From JAITVM01 sp031551135 (GTDB lineage Bacteria > Bacillota > Clostridia > Lachnospirales > JAITVM01): a stretch of 52,494 bases of DNA. A program made the position numbers and the translations under genes. The notes under the pieces are model-generated. The model was given only the letters and a program-made list of their open reading frames with translations. It searched no databases and was not told the origin of the DNA. Shown piece after piece: positions 43,168 to 51,989 of this stretch; position 1 is the first letter of the stretch; each line of letters starts with the position of its first letter. The DNA lies in contig JAVBOA010000046.1 in NCBI GenBank assembly GCA_031551135.1, forward strand, positions 1 to 52,494, given 5' to 3'.

Positions 43168-44211
43168 ATGGAGCAAAGGTCAAATATCCGGGACGTAGCC
43201 GAATTATCCGGTTATTCTATAGCCACAGTCTCTATGGTGTTAAATAATAAGAAAGTGAAAATATCCAACGAGACCAAAATTAAGGTTTTGAATGCAGCAA
43301 AGGAATTGGGATACAGACCCAACAAATTGGCAAGAAGCTTAATTACAAAGAAAACCATGGTTTTAGGGCTTATTATTCCTTTTAATACCAATCTTGTTTT
43401 TGCCGCACTATCCCGTGTTATAGAAGAAGAAGCGCGCCGTTTGGGATATGCCATAATTTATGGAAACACCGGCGACAGGTCTGAGGAAGATGCCGAATAT
43501 ATTGATATGTTTCTTGATCATCAAGTTGACGGAATTATTATGATACCATCAACGACATATGATCCTCTTGAAGCTGAAAAAATAAAACAGCGGATTGACA
43601 GTTTGACGATACCGATTGTTGCATTGGACAGAAGACCGTATGGCTGCGATATACATACTGTACAGATGAATCACTTTAAATCCGGCTATATAGCAACAAA
43701 ATATTTATTATCTAAAGGACACCGCCGAATCAGTTACTCTATCGATTTAGGATATATTGCTTCACGGGCTCAGCGTTTTGAGGGTTATCAAGCGGCTTTG
43801 GAAGAAGCAGGATTAAAATTTGATGAGTCTCTTATTTATGAAGTTGATAAAAATGACATTTCTGACGAATTATTTTCAAAATTGATTTCTCAAAAATCAA
43901 CAGCTTTGCTTGCTATAAATGATTCTATGGCAATTGAAATATACCGAAAAGCCAATAAACTGGGCATAAATATACCAAAAGATTTATCCGTAATCGGTTT
44001 TGATGACCTTATGTTTGCGGACATGCTCACTCCGCCGCTGACCTCTCTGCGTCCGCCTGTTAAAAAAATTGGTTCTGAAGCTGTACATATTCTTATTGAT
44101 TTAATCCAAAACTCTGAAAAAGGACTTACTGAGCCTGAATCTGATAAAATGCATCAATTCAGCCCCGAAATAATTATTCGGGAATCTGTTTGCGAAATTA
44201 AACCTGTTTAG
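43168..44211 (+). CDS. LacI-family transcriptional regulator
   Basis: The 347-residue protein has an N-terminal LacI helix-turn-helix (NIRDVAELSGYSIATVSMVL, hinge AAKELGYRPNKLARSL) and a periplasmic-binding-like sugar or nucleoside domain (LGLIIPFNTN, KGHRRISY, LAINDSMAIEIY, SVIGFDDLMFADM). Lying between deoD and the BMP-type transporter genes, it probably controls this locus in response to a nucleoside or purine. GAAAGGGGGAG precedes the ATG. Confidence 0.93.
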   Translation: MEQRSNIRDVAELSGYSIATVSMVLNNKKVKISNETKIKVLNAAKELGYRPNKLARSLITKKTMVLGLIIPFNTNLVFAALSRVIEEEARRLGYAIIYGNTGDRSEEDAEYIDMFLDHQVDGIIMIPSTTYDPLEAEKIKQRIDSLTIPIVALDRRPYGCDIHTVQMNHFKSGYIATKYLLSKGHRRISYSIDLGYIASRAQRFEGYQAALEEAGLKFDESLIYEVDKNDISDELFSKLISQKSTALLAINDSMAIEIYRKANKLGINIPKDLSVIGFDDLMFADMLTPPLTSLRPPVKKIGSEAVHILIDLIQNSEKGLTEPESDKMHQFSPEIIIRESVCEIKPV

Positions 44212-44287
44212 GTCTTGCTCACCTGATTTCGGAAGTCTTAAAAAGCTATAATATACGTTGATTTATGTGCTATAAAAAGGAGGCCAT

Positions 44288-45826
44288 ATGTCGGACTTAT
44301 TGGAACTTAAAAATGTCACAAAGATTTACGAAGGAGGCGTTTTGGCTAACCATAATATTAATTTCAGCGTGCGTGAAGGAGAAATTCATGCGCTGGTCGG
44401 AGAGAACGGTGCCGGCAAATCTACGCTGATGAAAGTATTGTTCGGTATGGAGTCTATTACTTCGGGTCAAGTATTTTTGAGAGGCAAAGAAGTAAAGTTC
44501 TCCGGAAGCAAAGACGCAATTGAAGCAGGACTCGGCATGGTTCATCAACATTTCATGCTTGTAGATAATTTTACAGGCGCAGAAAATATGATGCTGGGCT
44601 TGAAAAACCTCGGCGTTTTTACTAACGCTAAACAGGAAATTGACAAGACAAACGAAATATCAAAAAAATTCGGTTTTGATATAGACGCTTCGAGAAAAGT
44701 CAGAGACATGAGCGTTGGAATGAAACAAAAAATTGAGATTTTGAAAATTTTGTACCGCGGCGCAAAAATAATAATTTTGGACGAGCCGACAGCGGTTTTG
44801 ACACCGCAAGAAACAGAGGAATTGTTTGAGCGATTGATTGAACTCCGAAAACACGGAATGACAATTATATTTATCAGCCATAAGCTTGATGAAGTTAAAA
44901 AAATCAGCAATAGGCTTACTGTTTTGAAAAGCGGTCAAACTATGGGGACATTTGACACCGACGGCATAAGTATCGAAGAAATCTCGAATCACATGGTCGG
45001 CAGAGCTATATCTTTTGAATATGACCGCCCCGAACTCGAGCCAAAGAAAGAACTTCTTCGTGTTGAAAATTTGCTCTATAAAGATAAATTCGGAGTTAAA
45101 AAACTCAATGGTGTTTCGCTCTGTGTTCGTGGTAACGAAATCGTGGGAATCGCAGGCGTGGAAGGAAACGGTCAAAGCGAATTGGTTGAAATCATTACCG
45201 CGAATACCCACTGTCAGAACGGCAATATTTTTTGCAAAGGAAAGGAAATTACGAATCTTCCTATTTCGGAAGTCAGAAAAAGCGGAATTTCTTATGTGCC
45301 CGAAGACCGAATGTATAACGGATGCGCCGCAAATATGAGTATTCGTGAAAATTTGATTTCCGTAAATGTTGATAAATTTGCTAGCAAGGCTTTTATTTTA
45401 AATAGTAAAGCTATTGTGAATCACAGCAAAAAATTGATAAAAGATTTCAGCGTAAAAGCGCAATCAGAAAATGACGTAATTAAAAGCCTTTCGGGCGGAA
45501 ATATCCAAAAAGTTATTGTTGCGAGAGAATTTTCTGATGACAGCGATATACTTGTTTTGGATCAGCCGACACGCGGCGTTGATATTGGTGCGATAAATTT
45601 CATCCATAATAAAATTTTGGAAATGAGAAATATGGGCAGAGGCATTTTGCTTGTGTCTGCGGATTTGAACGAGCTTATTGCGCTTAGCGACCGAATCCTT
45701 GTTATGTACAAAGGTGAAATTGTTGCGGAGATTGATAATAAGCAAAAAGTTGATGAAAAAGAACTTGGACTTTATATGCTTGGTATCAAAAGGCAAAATA
45801 TGATTTCGGAGGTGACCCAGAACTAA
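44288..45826 (+). CDS. Nucleoside ABC transporter, double ATP-binding subunit
   Basis: The 512-residue protein contains two ABC domains in tandem, as in the ribose- and nucleoside-type transporters (Bacillus subtilis NupO). The first has Walker A GENGAGKST (about residue 38), signature MSVGMKQKIEIL and Walker B IIILDEPTAVLTP. The second has a degenerate Walker A region (GVEGNGQSELVEI) and LSGGNIQKVIVAREF with LVLDQPTRGVD, so ATP turnover may rest on one site. The stop codon overlaps the following permease start by one base (TAATG). It works with the two permeases and the BMP lipoprotein. Confidence 0.94.
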   Translation: MSDLLELKNVTKIYEGGVLANHNINFSVREGEIHALVGENGAGKSTLMKVLFGMESITSGQVFLRGKEVKFSGSKDAIEAGLGMVHQHFMLVDNFTGAENMMLGLKNLGVFTNAKQEIDKTNEISKKFGFDIDASRKVRDMSVGMKQKIEILKILYRGAKIIILDEPTAVLTPQETEELFERLIELRKHGMTIIFISHKLDEVKKISNRLTVLKSGQTMGTFDTDGISIEEISNHMVGRAISFEYDRPELEPKKELLRVENLLYKDKFGVKKLNGVSLCVRGNEIVGIAGVEGNGQSELVEIITANTHCQNGNIFCKGKEITNLPISEVRKSGISYVPEDRMYNGCAANMSIRENLISVNVDKFASKAFILNSKAIVNHSKKLIKDFSVKAQSENDVIKSLSGGNIQKVIVAREFSDDSDILVLDQPTRGVDIGAINFIHNKILEMRNMGRGILLVSADLNELIALSDRILVMYKGEIVAEIDNKQKVDEKELGLYMLGIKRQNMISEVTQN

Positions 45827-46932
45827 TGCAAGAGCAGAAAAAGAAATTTGATATTATGGATTATTTTACGGTAATTCGTATTATTATAGCTATCGCCTTA
45901 TCTTTATTAATTGTTTTCACGATTATTTTCTTTGTGGCGGAGGACCCTAAATTTGCGATAAGTAAATTGATTTTAGGTCCGCTGAATAACAGAAGGTCTT
46001 TCTTTAACGTCATCGAACGCGCTGTGCCGCTGGTGTTTACGGGATTAGCCCTGAATGTTTCCTTGCGTTCCGGAGTTTTTAATATTGCAAGCGATTCCGG
46101 ATTTTATATCGGAGCGGTTTTGGCGGCGTTCATATCTCTAAAACTTCCTTTAGGAGCAGGCTCGTATCAGCTTGTTTATTTATTAGCGGCGATTATTATC
46201 GGCGGACTTATCAACACTTTGCCGGTAGTTATCAACAAATACACGGGGATTGCGCCTACTGTCGTCGCCATTATGCAAAATTCAATTTTTTATTATATCG
46301 GTCTTGCGCTGGTTTCGGCATTTTTATTGCAAAAAACCGGAGGCACATGGGGAAGCGCAGAATTTCCGCCGGAAGCCAAGTTTGGAAATATGATTAAAAG
46401 TACCAGTATGCACTGGGGCTTTGTGATTATGGTTCTTGTAATAATTTTTGTCATAATTCTCATGGAAAAGACTTCTTTCGGATATAAAGTTCGGCTCACC
46501 GGAATCAACCCGGATTTTGCGCGGTCTTCGGGAATAAATGTTAACCGTATTATTTTGGGAGCGCAGTTTATCGGCGGCTCGATTGCCGCAATGGGTGGTG
46601 CAGTCGAAATGATGGGAATGTATAAATCCTTTAGATGGCAAATGCCCGTTGCTTATGTTTGGGACGGATTAATGGTTTATATGCTCGCCAATCAAAGTCC
46701 GTATTTTGTTCCGCTTACTGCATTTTTCATAGCTTATCTGCGTATAGGCGCTGAGGTAATGAGCCGCGCTGCCGGCATTGACCCGGAAGTTGTGGCTTTT
46801 CTGCAAGGAATTGTAATTTTGCTTGTTGCCAGTGATAAATTTTTATATATATTTAAACAGAAACACGACCAGAAAATCGCACTTATGCGTGCAAAAACCG
46901 AAGAATCAAAAGGAGGTCCGGCACATGCTTAG
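45826..46932 (+). CDS. Nucleoside ABC transporter permease (first subunit, NupP-like)
   Basis: The 368-residue membrane protein belongs to the branched-chain/ribose-type permease family: about eight to ten hydrophobic segments with the conserved GVFNIASDSGFYIGAVLAA near residue 84 and the loop GYKVRLTGINPDFARSSGIN, which contacts the ATPase. Start and upstream ATPase stop overlap (TAATG). The C-terminus is cytoplasmic and charged and contains the ribosome binding site (AGGAGGT) of the next permease. Confidence 0.93.
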   Translation: MQEQKKKFDIMDYFTVIRIIIAIALSLLIVFTIIFFVAEDPKFAISKLILGPLNNRRSFFNVIERAVPLVFTGLALNVSLRSGVFNIASDSGFYIGAVLAAFISLKLPLGAGSYQLVYLLAAIIIGGLINTLPVVINKYTGIAPTVVAIMQNSIFYYIGLALVSAFLLQKTGGTWGSAEFPPEAKFGNMIKSTSMHWGFVIMVLVIIFVIILMEKTSFGYKVRLTGINPDFARSSGINVNRIILGAQFIGGSIAAMGGAVEMMGMYKSFRWQMPVAYVWDGLMVYMLANQSPYFVPLTAFFIAYLRIGAEVMSRAAGIDPEVVAFLQGIVILLVASDKFLYIFKQKHDQKIALMRAKTEESKGGPAHA

Positions 46933-47854
46933 TATTTTGCTTGGAAGCCTAACTTCATCCGCATTTTGGTTTCAGGTTCTTGCTAGTACTACCCCGGTTC
47001 TGCTTGCGACGCTCGGCGCAAATGTTGTACATCAAACCGGAATTTTCAATCTCGGAATTGAAGGAACTATGCTTATCTGCGCTCTTGCAGGTGTTTTGGG
47101 AAGTGCTTTTTCTCAAAATCTTCTCGTCGGTATGCTTTGCGGTATAATCGCAGGATTATTTGTGAGCTTTGTTCTCGGATATTTTGCCTTAGTTATGAAA
47201 GGGCCAATGAACGCTTGCGGTGTTGCTATAAATTTATTTGCCTCAGGCGGAACGGTTTTTGTTTTGGCGACTTTAACAGGAAGTAAAGTAACTTCGCTTT
47301 CGCTTCCAAGTTTGACTTTTCCGAATATAAAAATTCCGATTATCGCAGATATTCCCGGCTTAGGTCAAATCCTTTCCGGACATAATCTTATAACTTATTT
47401 AAGCTGGATTTTTGTTTTCGCTCTATGGTTTTTCTTGTATAGAACAGGGCTTGGCAGAAATATGCGCGCTGTCGGTGAAAACGAAGAAGCCGCACGTTCG
47501 GCGGGAATCGGCGTAAACCAAATGAAATTTTTGTCTCTCGGCTTATGCGGTCTGTTCAGCGCATTCGGCGGAATGTATTTATCAATGGGTTCTTTAAAAA
47601 GCTTTACGGCAAATATGACGGCTGGGCGCGGATATCTTTCGCTCGCTATGGACGCAATGAGTCAAGGCAATCCTATATTGGGCTTTTTAAGTTCAATGCT
47701 TTACGGCTTGTTCGATTCGATTACGATTTATTTGCAAATGTACACTAATCTCGAACTTAAATTAATTTCCGCTATGCCGTATATTTTTATAATATTGACT
47801 TTGTTTATTGTACAATCCATAAAACGTATTATAGTTAAGCGTAAATTAGCTTGA
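46925..47854 (+). CDS. Nucleoside ABC transporter permease (second subunit, NupQ-like)
   Basis: The 309-residue permease has about eight hydrophobic segments, the family motif GIFNLGIEGTMLICALAGVL near residue 40 and the ATPase contact loop GRNMRAVGENEEAARSAGIG. The ATG at 46925 overlaps the upstream permease by eight bases and lies 6 bases after AGGAGGTCC; a longer reading from 46823 would begin inside the partner gene. It forms the transmembrane channel with the preceding permease. Confidence 0.93.
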   Translation: MLSILLGSLTSSAFWFQVLASTTPVLLATLGANVVHQTGIFNLGIEGTMLICALAGVLGSAFSQNLLVGMLCGIIAGLFVSFVLGYFALVMKGPMNACGVAINLFASGGTVFVLATLTGSKVTSLSLPSLTFPNIKIPIIADIPGLGQILSGHNLITYLSWIFVFALWFFLYRTGLGRNMRAVGENEEAARSAGIGVNQMKFLSLGLCGLFSAFGGMYLSMGSLKSFTANMTAGRGYLSLAMDAMSQGNPILGFLSSMLYGLFDSITIYLQMYTNLELKLISAMPYIFIILTLFIVQSIKRIIVKRKLA

Positions 47855-47894
47855 CCAAAATAAAGATTCAAAAACTATTTAGGAGGGTTTTGAT

Positions 47895-48470
47895 TTGAAC
47901 AATCAAGAATATTACGATCCATTTGCACAAACAAAAACAAAAAGCGGATTGGAAGCTGATTTAGTTATCTCGGCAATGCAAAAATGTATCCGCAGAGGAG
48001 ACGAGGCTCTTGCATCAAGGCTTGCTTACGATTTATACCAAACTTCGACTTTTCATGAAGCAAAAATGTGGAACAGGCTTCTTGTTATCTCTGTAGAAGA
48101 CATTGGTTTCGGAAATCTCGACGCACCGAATTATGTTTATACAATGTTCCAAATGCATAAAGAATATCCATACGGTGACGGCGACCGCCCGATTTTCTTT
48201 GTTCAGGCTATCCGCTATCTTTGCCAAAGCAAAAAAGAACGTTCCAGTGACCATATTAAAAATATTATTATGCGTGAGTTTAATAACGGATATGTTCCCG
48301 AAATACCTGATTTCGCAGTTGATATGCACACAATAAAAGGCCGTGAGATGGGCAGAGATGTATTTTATTTCTTGGACGAAGCCAGCAAAGTTTATCCTGA
48401 ATGGGAAAATACTGATGATTCTTATCGCCAACAGCTATATAAAATGCTGAAAGACGAGCAAAATAAATAG
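47895..48470 (+). CDS. Stand-alone protein resembling the RarA/MgsA C-terminal region
   Basis: The 191-residue protein matches, by eye, the helical C-terminal part of RarA/MgsA clamp-loader-like ATPases (the region after AAA): LVISAMQKCIRRGDEALASRLAYDLY, then LLVISVEDIGFGN and a final hydrophilic end with HTIKGREMGRD. There is no P-loop, so the ATPase part is absent rather than broken; nothing related lies upstream in frame. It starts with TTG after AGGAGGG. It lies between the permease and the BMP lipoprotein genes of the nucleoside transporter, in the same direction, so it seems part of this uptake locus. Its job there is unknown. Confidence 0.65.
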   Translation: MNNQEYYDPFAQTKTKSGLEADLVISAMQKCIRRGDEALASRLAYDLYQTSTFHEAKMWNRLLVISVEDIGFGNLDAPNYVYTMFQMHKEYPYGDGDRPIFFVQAIRYLCQSKKERSSDHIKNIIMREFNNGYVPEIPDFAVDMHTIKGREMGRDVFYFLDEASKVYPEWENTDDSYRQQLYKMLKDEQNK

Positions 48471-48506
48471 TGAGTGTTTTATCACTTTGCTATAAATAAT
48501 ATTAAA

Positions 48507-48544
48507 ATATTTCCATTATAATGGCATAAAAATGGAAATAGTAT
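48507..48544. repeat. Short derivative of repeat family 1
   Basis: ATATTTCCATT and AATGGAAATAGTAT enclose ATAATGGCATAAA. The left end has lost the terminal CT. It lies directly upstream of the BMP lipoprotein ribosome binding site. Confidence 0.7.
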
Positions 48545-48567
48545 AAAAATCAGGAGGAATTAATTTT

Positions 48568-49710
48568 ATGAAGAAATTATTAGCTGCTTTTGTATCTTTA
48601 ACGATGCTTGCTGCGACTCTGACAGGCTGCGGCGGCGGAAATCAAACCCAAAATTCAAGCAATCCGGAAACAAGCCAAGCGGCAACTGAAAATGCCCAAA
48701 CGGATACAAAATCCGGAGAAAAAGCCTTAGTTTACGTTTTTATTAAAAACCGCGGAGACCTTTCGTATTGGGATAGTATCGCTGCCGGCGGTGACCGTGC
48801 GGCAAAAGAATTTGCGGATAAAGCTGATGTTAAAGTAATCGAAACAACAGTGGATTTAACAGCCAATTTAACAGCTATGTATGAAGCTGCTGACGCAGGT
48901 GCGAAACTTATAATAACTGCCGGTGACTACAAAGACAACCTTGTTGAAATCGCTCAAACTTATCCGGATATTGCTTGCGTAACAATAAGCGAAGATATCG
49001 TTGATAAAGCTCCTAACATTTATGGATTCGACTTCCGTGTTTCCGAAGCATCTTTCCTTGCCGGAATCGTTGCCGCAGACCGTGCTAAACAAGATGGAAA
49101 AGATACGCTTGGTTTTATCGGCGGAATGGACGAGGTTACAGTTATTCAAGAGTTTTTCGTTGGATTTATTCAAGGTGTGAAATATTTTGACCCTAATATG
49201 AAAATTGTTTATAACTATGTAGGCGACTGGGGCGACCCTGATACAGCCCGTACACAAGCTTTAGCCCAATACAATGATGCAGGAGCGGATGTTATTTTCG
49301 CTTGTGCAGGCGGAAGCGGAAACGGCGTGCATACAGCGGCAGCCGAAGTTGGCAAATATCTTATCGGCGTAGACAGCGACCAATCTCTTATGTATGAAAC
49401 AGATAAAAATATTCAATCAAAATTCGTTACATCTGTTTTGAAAAAATGCGATAACGCTGTTTTTGATGTTATCAGCAAATATTTAGCTGAGGGAACACTT
49501 CCTTTTGGAAAAATGGATGTTCTCGGTGTTAAAGAAGACGCAGTTGGAATAGTTGAAAATGATTTATTCAACCAACTTGTATCAGATGAAGGCAAAGCAA
49601 AATTGCAGCAGGCTAAAGATGAAGTTTCTTCCGGAAAAGTTGAAGTAAAAGGCGCTATCGGTAGAGAGCAAACCGAAATTAAAGCTATGATTGATGAAAT
49701 GACTAAATAA
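48568..49710 (+). CDS. BMP-family nucleoside-binding lipoprotein
   Basis: The 380-residue protein has a lipoprotein signal peptide with lipobox LTGC (cysteine 21), a Ser/Thr/Gln-rich linker, and a BMP/PnrA-type binding domain (LVYVFIKNRGDLSYWDS, FLAGIVAADRA, GFIGGMDEVTVIQEF, FACAGGSGNG, IGVDSDQSLM). Members capture purine nucleosides outside the membrane and pass them to the ABC permeases, here encoded just upstream. It is set off by a short repeat element and an own AGGAGG site, which fits higher expression of binding proteins. A terminator follows. Confidence 0.95.
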   Translation: MKKLLAAFVSLTMLAATLTGCGGGNQTQNSSNPETSQAATENAQTDTKSGEKALVYVFIKNRGDLSYWDSIAAGGDRAAKEFADKADVKVIETTVDLTANLTAMYEAADAGAKLIITAGDYKDNLVEIAQTYPDIACVTISEDIVDKAPNIYGFDFRVSEASFLAGIVAADRAKQDGKDTLGFIGGMDEVTVIQEFFVGFIQGVKYFDPNMKIVYNYVGDWGDPDTARTQALAQYNDAGADVIFACAGGSGNGVHTAAAEVGKYLIGVDSDQSLMYETDKNIQSKFVTSVLKKCDNAVFDVISKYLAEGTLPFGKMDVLGVKEDAVGIVENDLFNQLVSDEGKAKLQQAKDEVSSGKVEVKGAIGREQTEIKAMIDEMTK

Positions 49711-49724
49711 ATAGTTACAAACAA

Positions 49725-49749
49725 AAAACGGCGTGTTTACGCCGTTTTA
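49725..49749. terminator. Terminator after the BMP lipoprotein gene
   Basis: AAAACGGCGT and ACGCCGTTTT pair around GTTT; it can act in both directions. Confidence 0.88.
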
Positions 49750-49754
49750 GTTTA

Positions 49755-49798
49755 GCTGTGAAAAAATTTTTTCTATATATCAAAATGGAAATAGTATT
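49755..49798 (+). repeat. Right half of repeat family 1
   Basis: GCTGTGAAAA and the right arm TTTTTTCTATATATCAAAATGGAAATAGTAT are present; the left arm and core are missing. It starts directly after the terminator and ends 2 to 3 bases from the amidohydrolase stop codon. Confidence 0.75.
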
Positions 49799-49800
49799 AC

Positions 49801-51135
49801 TTAAATGTTTGCACGTTTGATAATATCGTGCATATGCGTTTCGGCTTCGGATAATATTTTTTCTTCATCCAAAGTCAGAACGTTTCGAGCCTCCATTATC
49901 AATTTTCCGTTTATGATTACATCTGTAACATCACGACCGCTTCCGCATGCGATTAATGTATGTGCTAAATTTTGGCTTGGGCGAAAATGCGGCTGATTTA
50001 TATCGATTAAAATAATATCCGCAAGCATGCCGGGAGCGATTGCGCCGAGTTTATCCTCTTTTCCGAGTGCGGCGGCTCCACCTTGAGATGACATTTTCAA
50101 GAGAGTCTCTGTAGGCAAAACAACAGGGTCGAAAACAGGAAGCCCCCAAAACGCAATTACGCCATTTTTGAGAACTCTCAATTGTTCAAACATATCCAGA
50201 GCCACGCTCGACGCACCGTCGTTTCCGATTCCTACGGAAAGACCGGCCTCAACAATTCGAGGAGTTTTCGGAAAACCGTGGTTTGATAAATTGGCTTGTG
50301 GGCAATGAATTATTTTTACGTCTCTTTCTTTTAAAAGAGTTATATCGCCTTCACTTAAAGTTACATTATGAGCTGTAAGCAAATTTGAACCAAGCGCACC
50401 GCAATCGTCAAGAAAAGCCGCCGGACGTTTTTTATAATTCTGCAAACAAAAACTGACTTCGTCCTTATGCTCGCAAAGATGAGCGTGTATTCGAGTGTTC
50501 AGCGATTTTGCTTGTTCCGCAGTTTCACGGATTAATTCGGGAGAGCATGTCATAACCTGCCTCAGCCCGAACCATATATCTAAACGGCCTTCGCCTGCAC
50601 CTTGAAAAGCCTTGTGTAATTCCTGATTGTGACGCATGTGGTCTTGTACGCTTTCTTTCATGGAATCGGGGATATTTGAGCCGATGTCCATTGTGGAACG
50701 GCAAATTGCCGCCCGTATTCCGGATTCTATAACAACATTTGCCGCCTCTTCCATAAAAACGCCGCCCGAATCCGCAAACGAAGTTATGCCTGCTTTTATC
50801 ATTTCGAGGCACGCAAGCTGAGTACTAACTCTTACGTCGGTAGGCGATAAATTGCTTTCGAAAGGCACAAGAAATCTTGTCCAAATCATTGGGTATTCGT
50901 CTGTAGTACGCCCGCGCAGCAATTGCTGGCATACATGCGTATGACCGTCAACAAATCCCGGAAGAAGCAATTTGCCTTTGCCGTCTATTATTTTTTCGGA
51001 TTCAAAGTCTATATCTTGATTAGAGTCAAAAATCGATAGGATTGTATTTCCTTGTATGGCTACCGAAATATTATCCTTTATTCTATAATTTGTATCTAAG
51101 ATTTTACAGCCGTGTATCAGAATATCACATTTCAT
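49801..51135 (-). CDS. Amidohydrolase, nucleoside/base deaminase class (MtaD/TrzN-like)
   Basis: The 444-residue metal-dependent hydrolase has the amidohydrolase core: GFVDGHTHVCQQLLRGRTTDE (metal-binding His pair), HAHLCEHKDEV, LTAHNVTLSEGD, IIHCPQANLSNHG and the catalytic aspartate in GIGNDGASS. These motifs place it with SAH/MTA deaminases, guanine deaminase and chlorohydrolases, which release ammonia from purine-like substrates. It faces the nucleoside transporter, so it likely deaminates an imported purine nucleoside or base. I prefer the ATG at 51135, nine bases after AGG, to the one at 51144 inside the ribosome binding site. Confidence 0.88.
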   Translation of the reverse strand: MKCDILIHGCKILDTNYRIKDNISVAIQGNTILSIFDSNQDIDFESEKIIDGKGKLLLPGFVDGHTHVCQQLLRGRTTDEYPMIWTRFLVPFESNLSPTDVRVSTQLACLEMIKAGITSFADSGGVFMEEAANVVIESGIRAAICRSTMDIGSNIPDSMKESVQDHMRHNQELHKAFQGAGEGRLDIWFGLRQVMTCSPELIRETAEQAKSLNTRIHAHLCEHKDEVSFCLQNYKKRPAAFLDDCGALGSNLLTAHNVTLSEGDITLLKERDVKIIHCPQANLSNHGFPKTPRIVEAGLSVGIGNDGASSVALDMFEQLRVLKNGVIAFWGLPVFDPVVLPTETLLKMSSQGGAAALGKEDKLGAIAPGMLADIILIDINQPHFRPSQNLAHTLIACGSGRDVTDVIINGKLIMEARNVLTLDEEKILSEAETHMHDIIKRANI

Positions 51136-51170
51136 ATTTATCATCCTAATATTATAGATTTTTATGATTA

Positions 51171-51238
51171 TAATACTTTAGAAAAAAAAATATTTCAAGT
51201 TTCAGAAGTTATACTATTTATCAAAATGAAAATAGTAT
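51171..51238. repeat. Rearranged derivative of repeat family 1
   Basis: A left part (ATACTTTAGAAAAAAAAATATTTCA) is joined to a 28-bp palindromic piece ATACTATTTATC / AAAATGAAAATAGTAT. Core hairpin missing. It lies about 110 bases before the IS607-type recombinase gene. Confidence 0.6.
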
Positions 51239-51347
51239 TAATAAAATTTGGCAGGAGGAATATAACAGTTAATGGTAACATTATAAAACTTTATAAAACA
51301 TCTTGAATATATTATTTTATACGGTAAAATATTTTAGGGTGATAAAC

Positions 51348-51989
51348 ATGGAATATTTTTCAATAGGGAAGTTTTCAAAACTTACAGGAGTTACAACGCA
51401 ATGCTTAAGGAATTGGGATACAACAGGGAGGTTAAAGCCTCATCACAAAGCCGATAATGGGTATAGGTATTATTCAAGTGAGCAACTTAATCATTGTTTA
51501 GGGTTACAGGGCGAAAAACCTAAGAACAGAAAGGTTATAGGATATTGTAGGGTATCAAGCAATAAACAAAAAGATGACTTAGAGCGACAGATAGAAAATG
51601 TAAAATCATACATGTATGCAAAGGGTTATTCTTTTGAAATCGTTACTGATATTGGAAGTGGCATAAACTATAACAAAAAAGGACTCAACCAACTAATAGA
51701 AATGATAACATCTTCTGAAATCGAGAAAGTTGTGATTCTTTATAAAGATAGGCTTTTACGATTTGGCTATGAGTTAATCGAAAATATCTGTGCTAAGTAT
51801 GACACAGAAATTGAGATTATTGATAATACCAAAAAAGCAGAGGAACAAGAATTAGTTGAGGATTTAGTACAAATAATAACTGTTTTTAGTAGCCGATTAC
51901 AGGGCAAGAGAGCCAACAAAGTCAAGAAGATGATTAAGGAGTTATTGGGAGATGATACGGTCAGTAAAAGTGCGGTTAAAGCCAACTGA
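51348..51989 (+). CDS. tnpA: IS607-family serine recombinase (TnpA)
   Basis: The 213-residue transposase has a MerR-like DNA-binding domain at the N-terminus (YFSIGKFSKLTGVTTQCLRN, then TGRLKPHHKADNGYRYY) and a small serine recombinase catalytic domain with the nucleophile serine in VIGYCRVSSNKQ (about residues 65-76) and DRLLRFGYELIE. This order is typical of IS607, which inserts with little or no target duplication and no inverted ends. I start at the ATG at 51348 in front of the MerR-like domain; an upstream frame adds unrelated residues. Its 3' end overlaps tnpB by 38 bases. Confidence 0.93.
   Translation: MEYFSIGKFSKLTGVTTQCLRNWDTTGRLKPHHKADNGYRYYSSEQLNHCLGLQGEKPKNRKVIGYCRVSSNKQKDDLERQIENVKSYMYAKGYSFEIVTDIGSGINYNKKGLNQLIEMITSSEIEKVVILYKDRLLRFGYELIENICAKYDTEIEIIDNTKKAEEQELVEDLVQIITVFSSRLQGKRANKVKKMIKELLGDDTVSKSAVKAN

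Noticed and set aside
46823..46924. Longer start for the second permease
   Set aside because: It begins far inside the first permease gene; the ATG at 46925 has a perfect AGGAGGT and the usual N-terminal helix.
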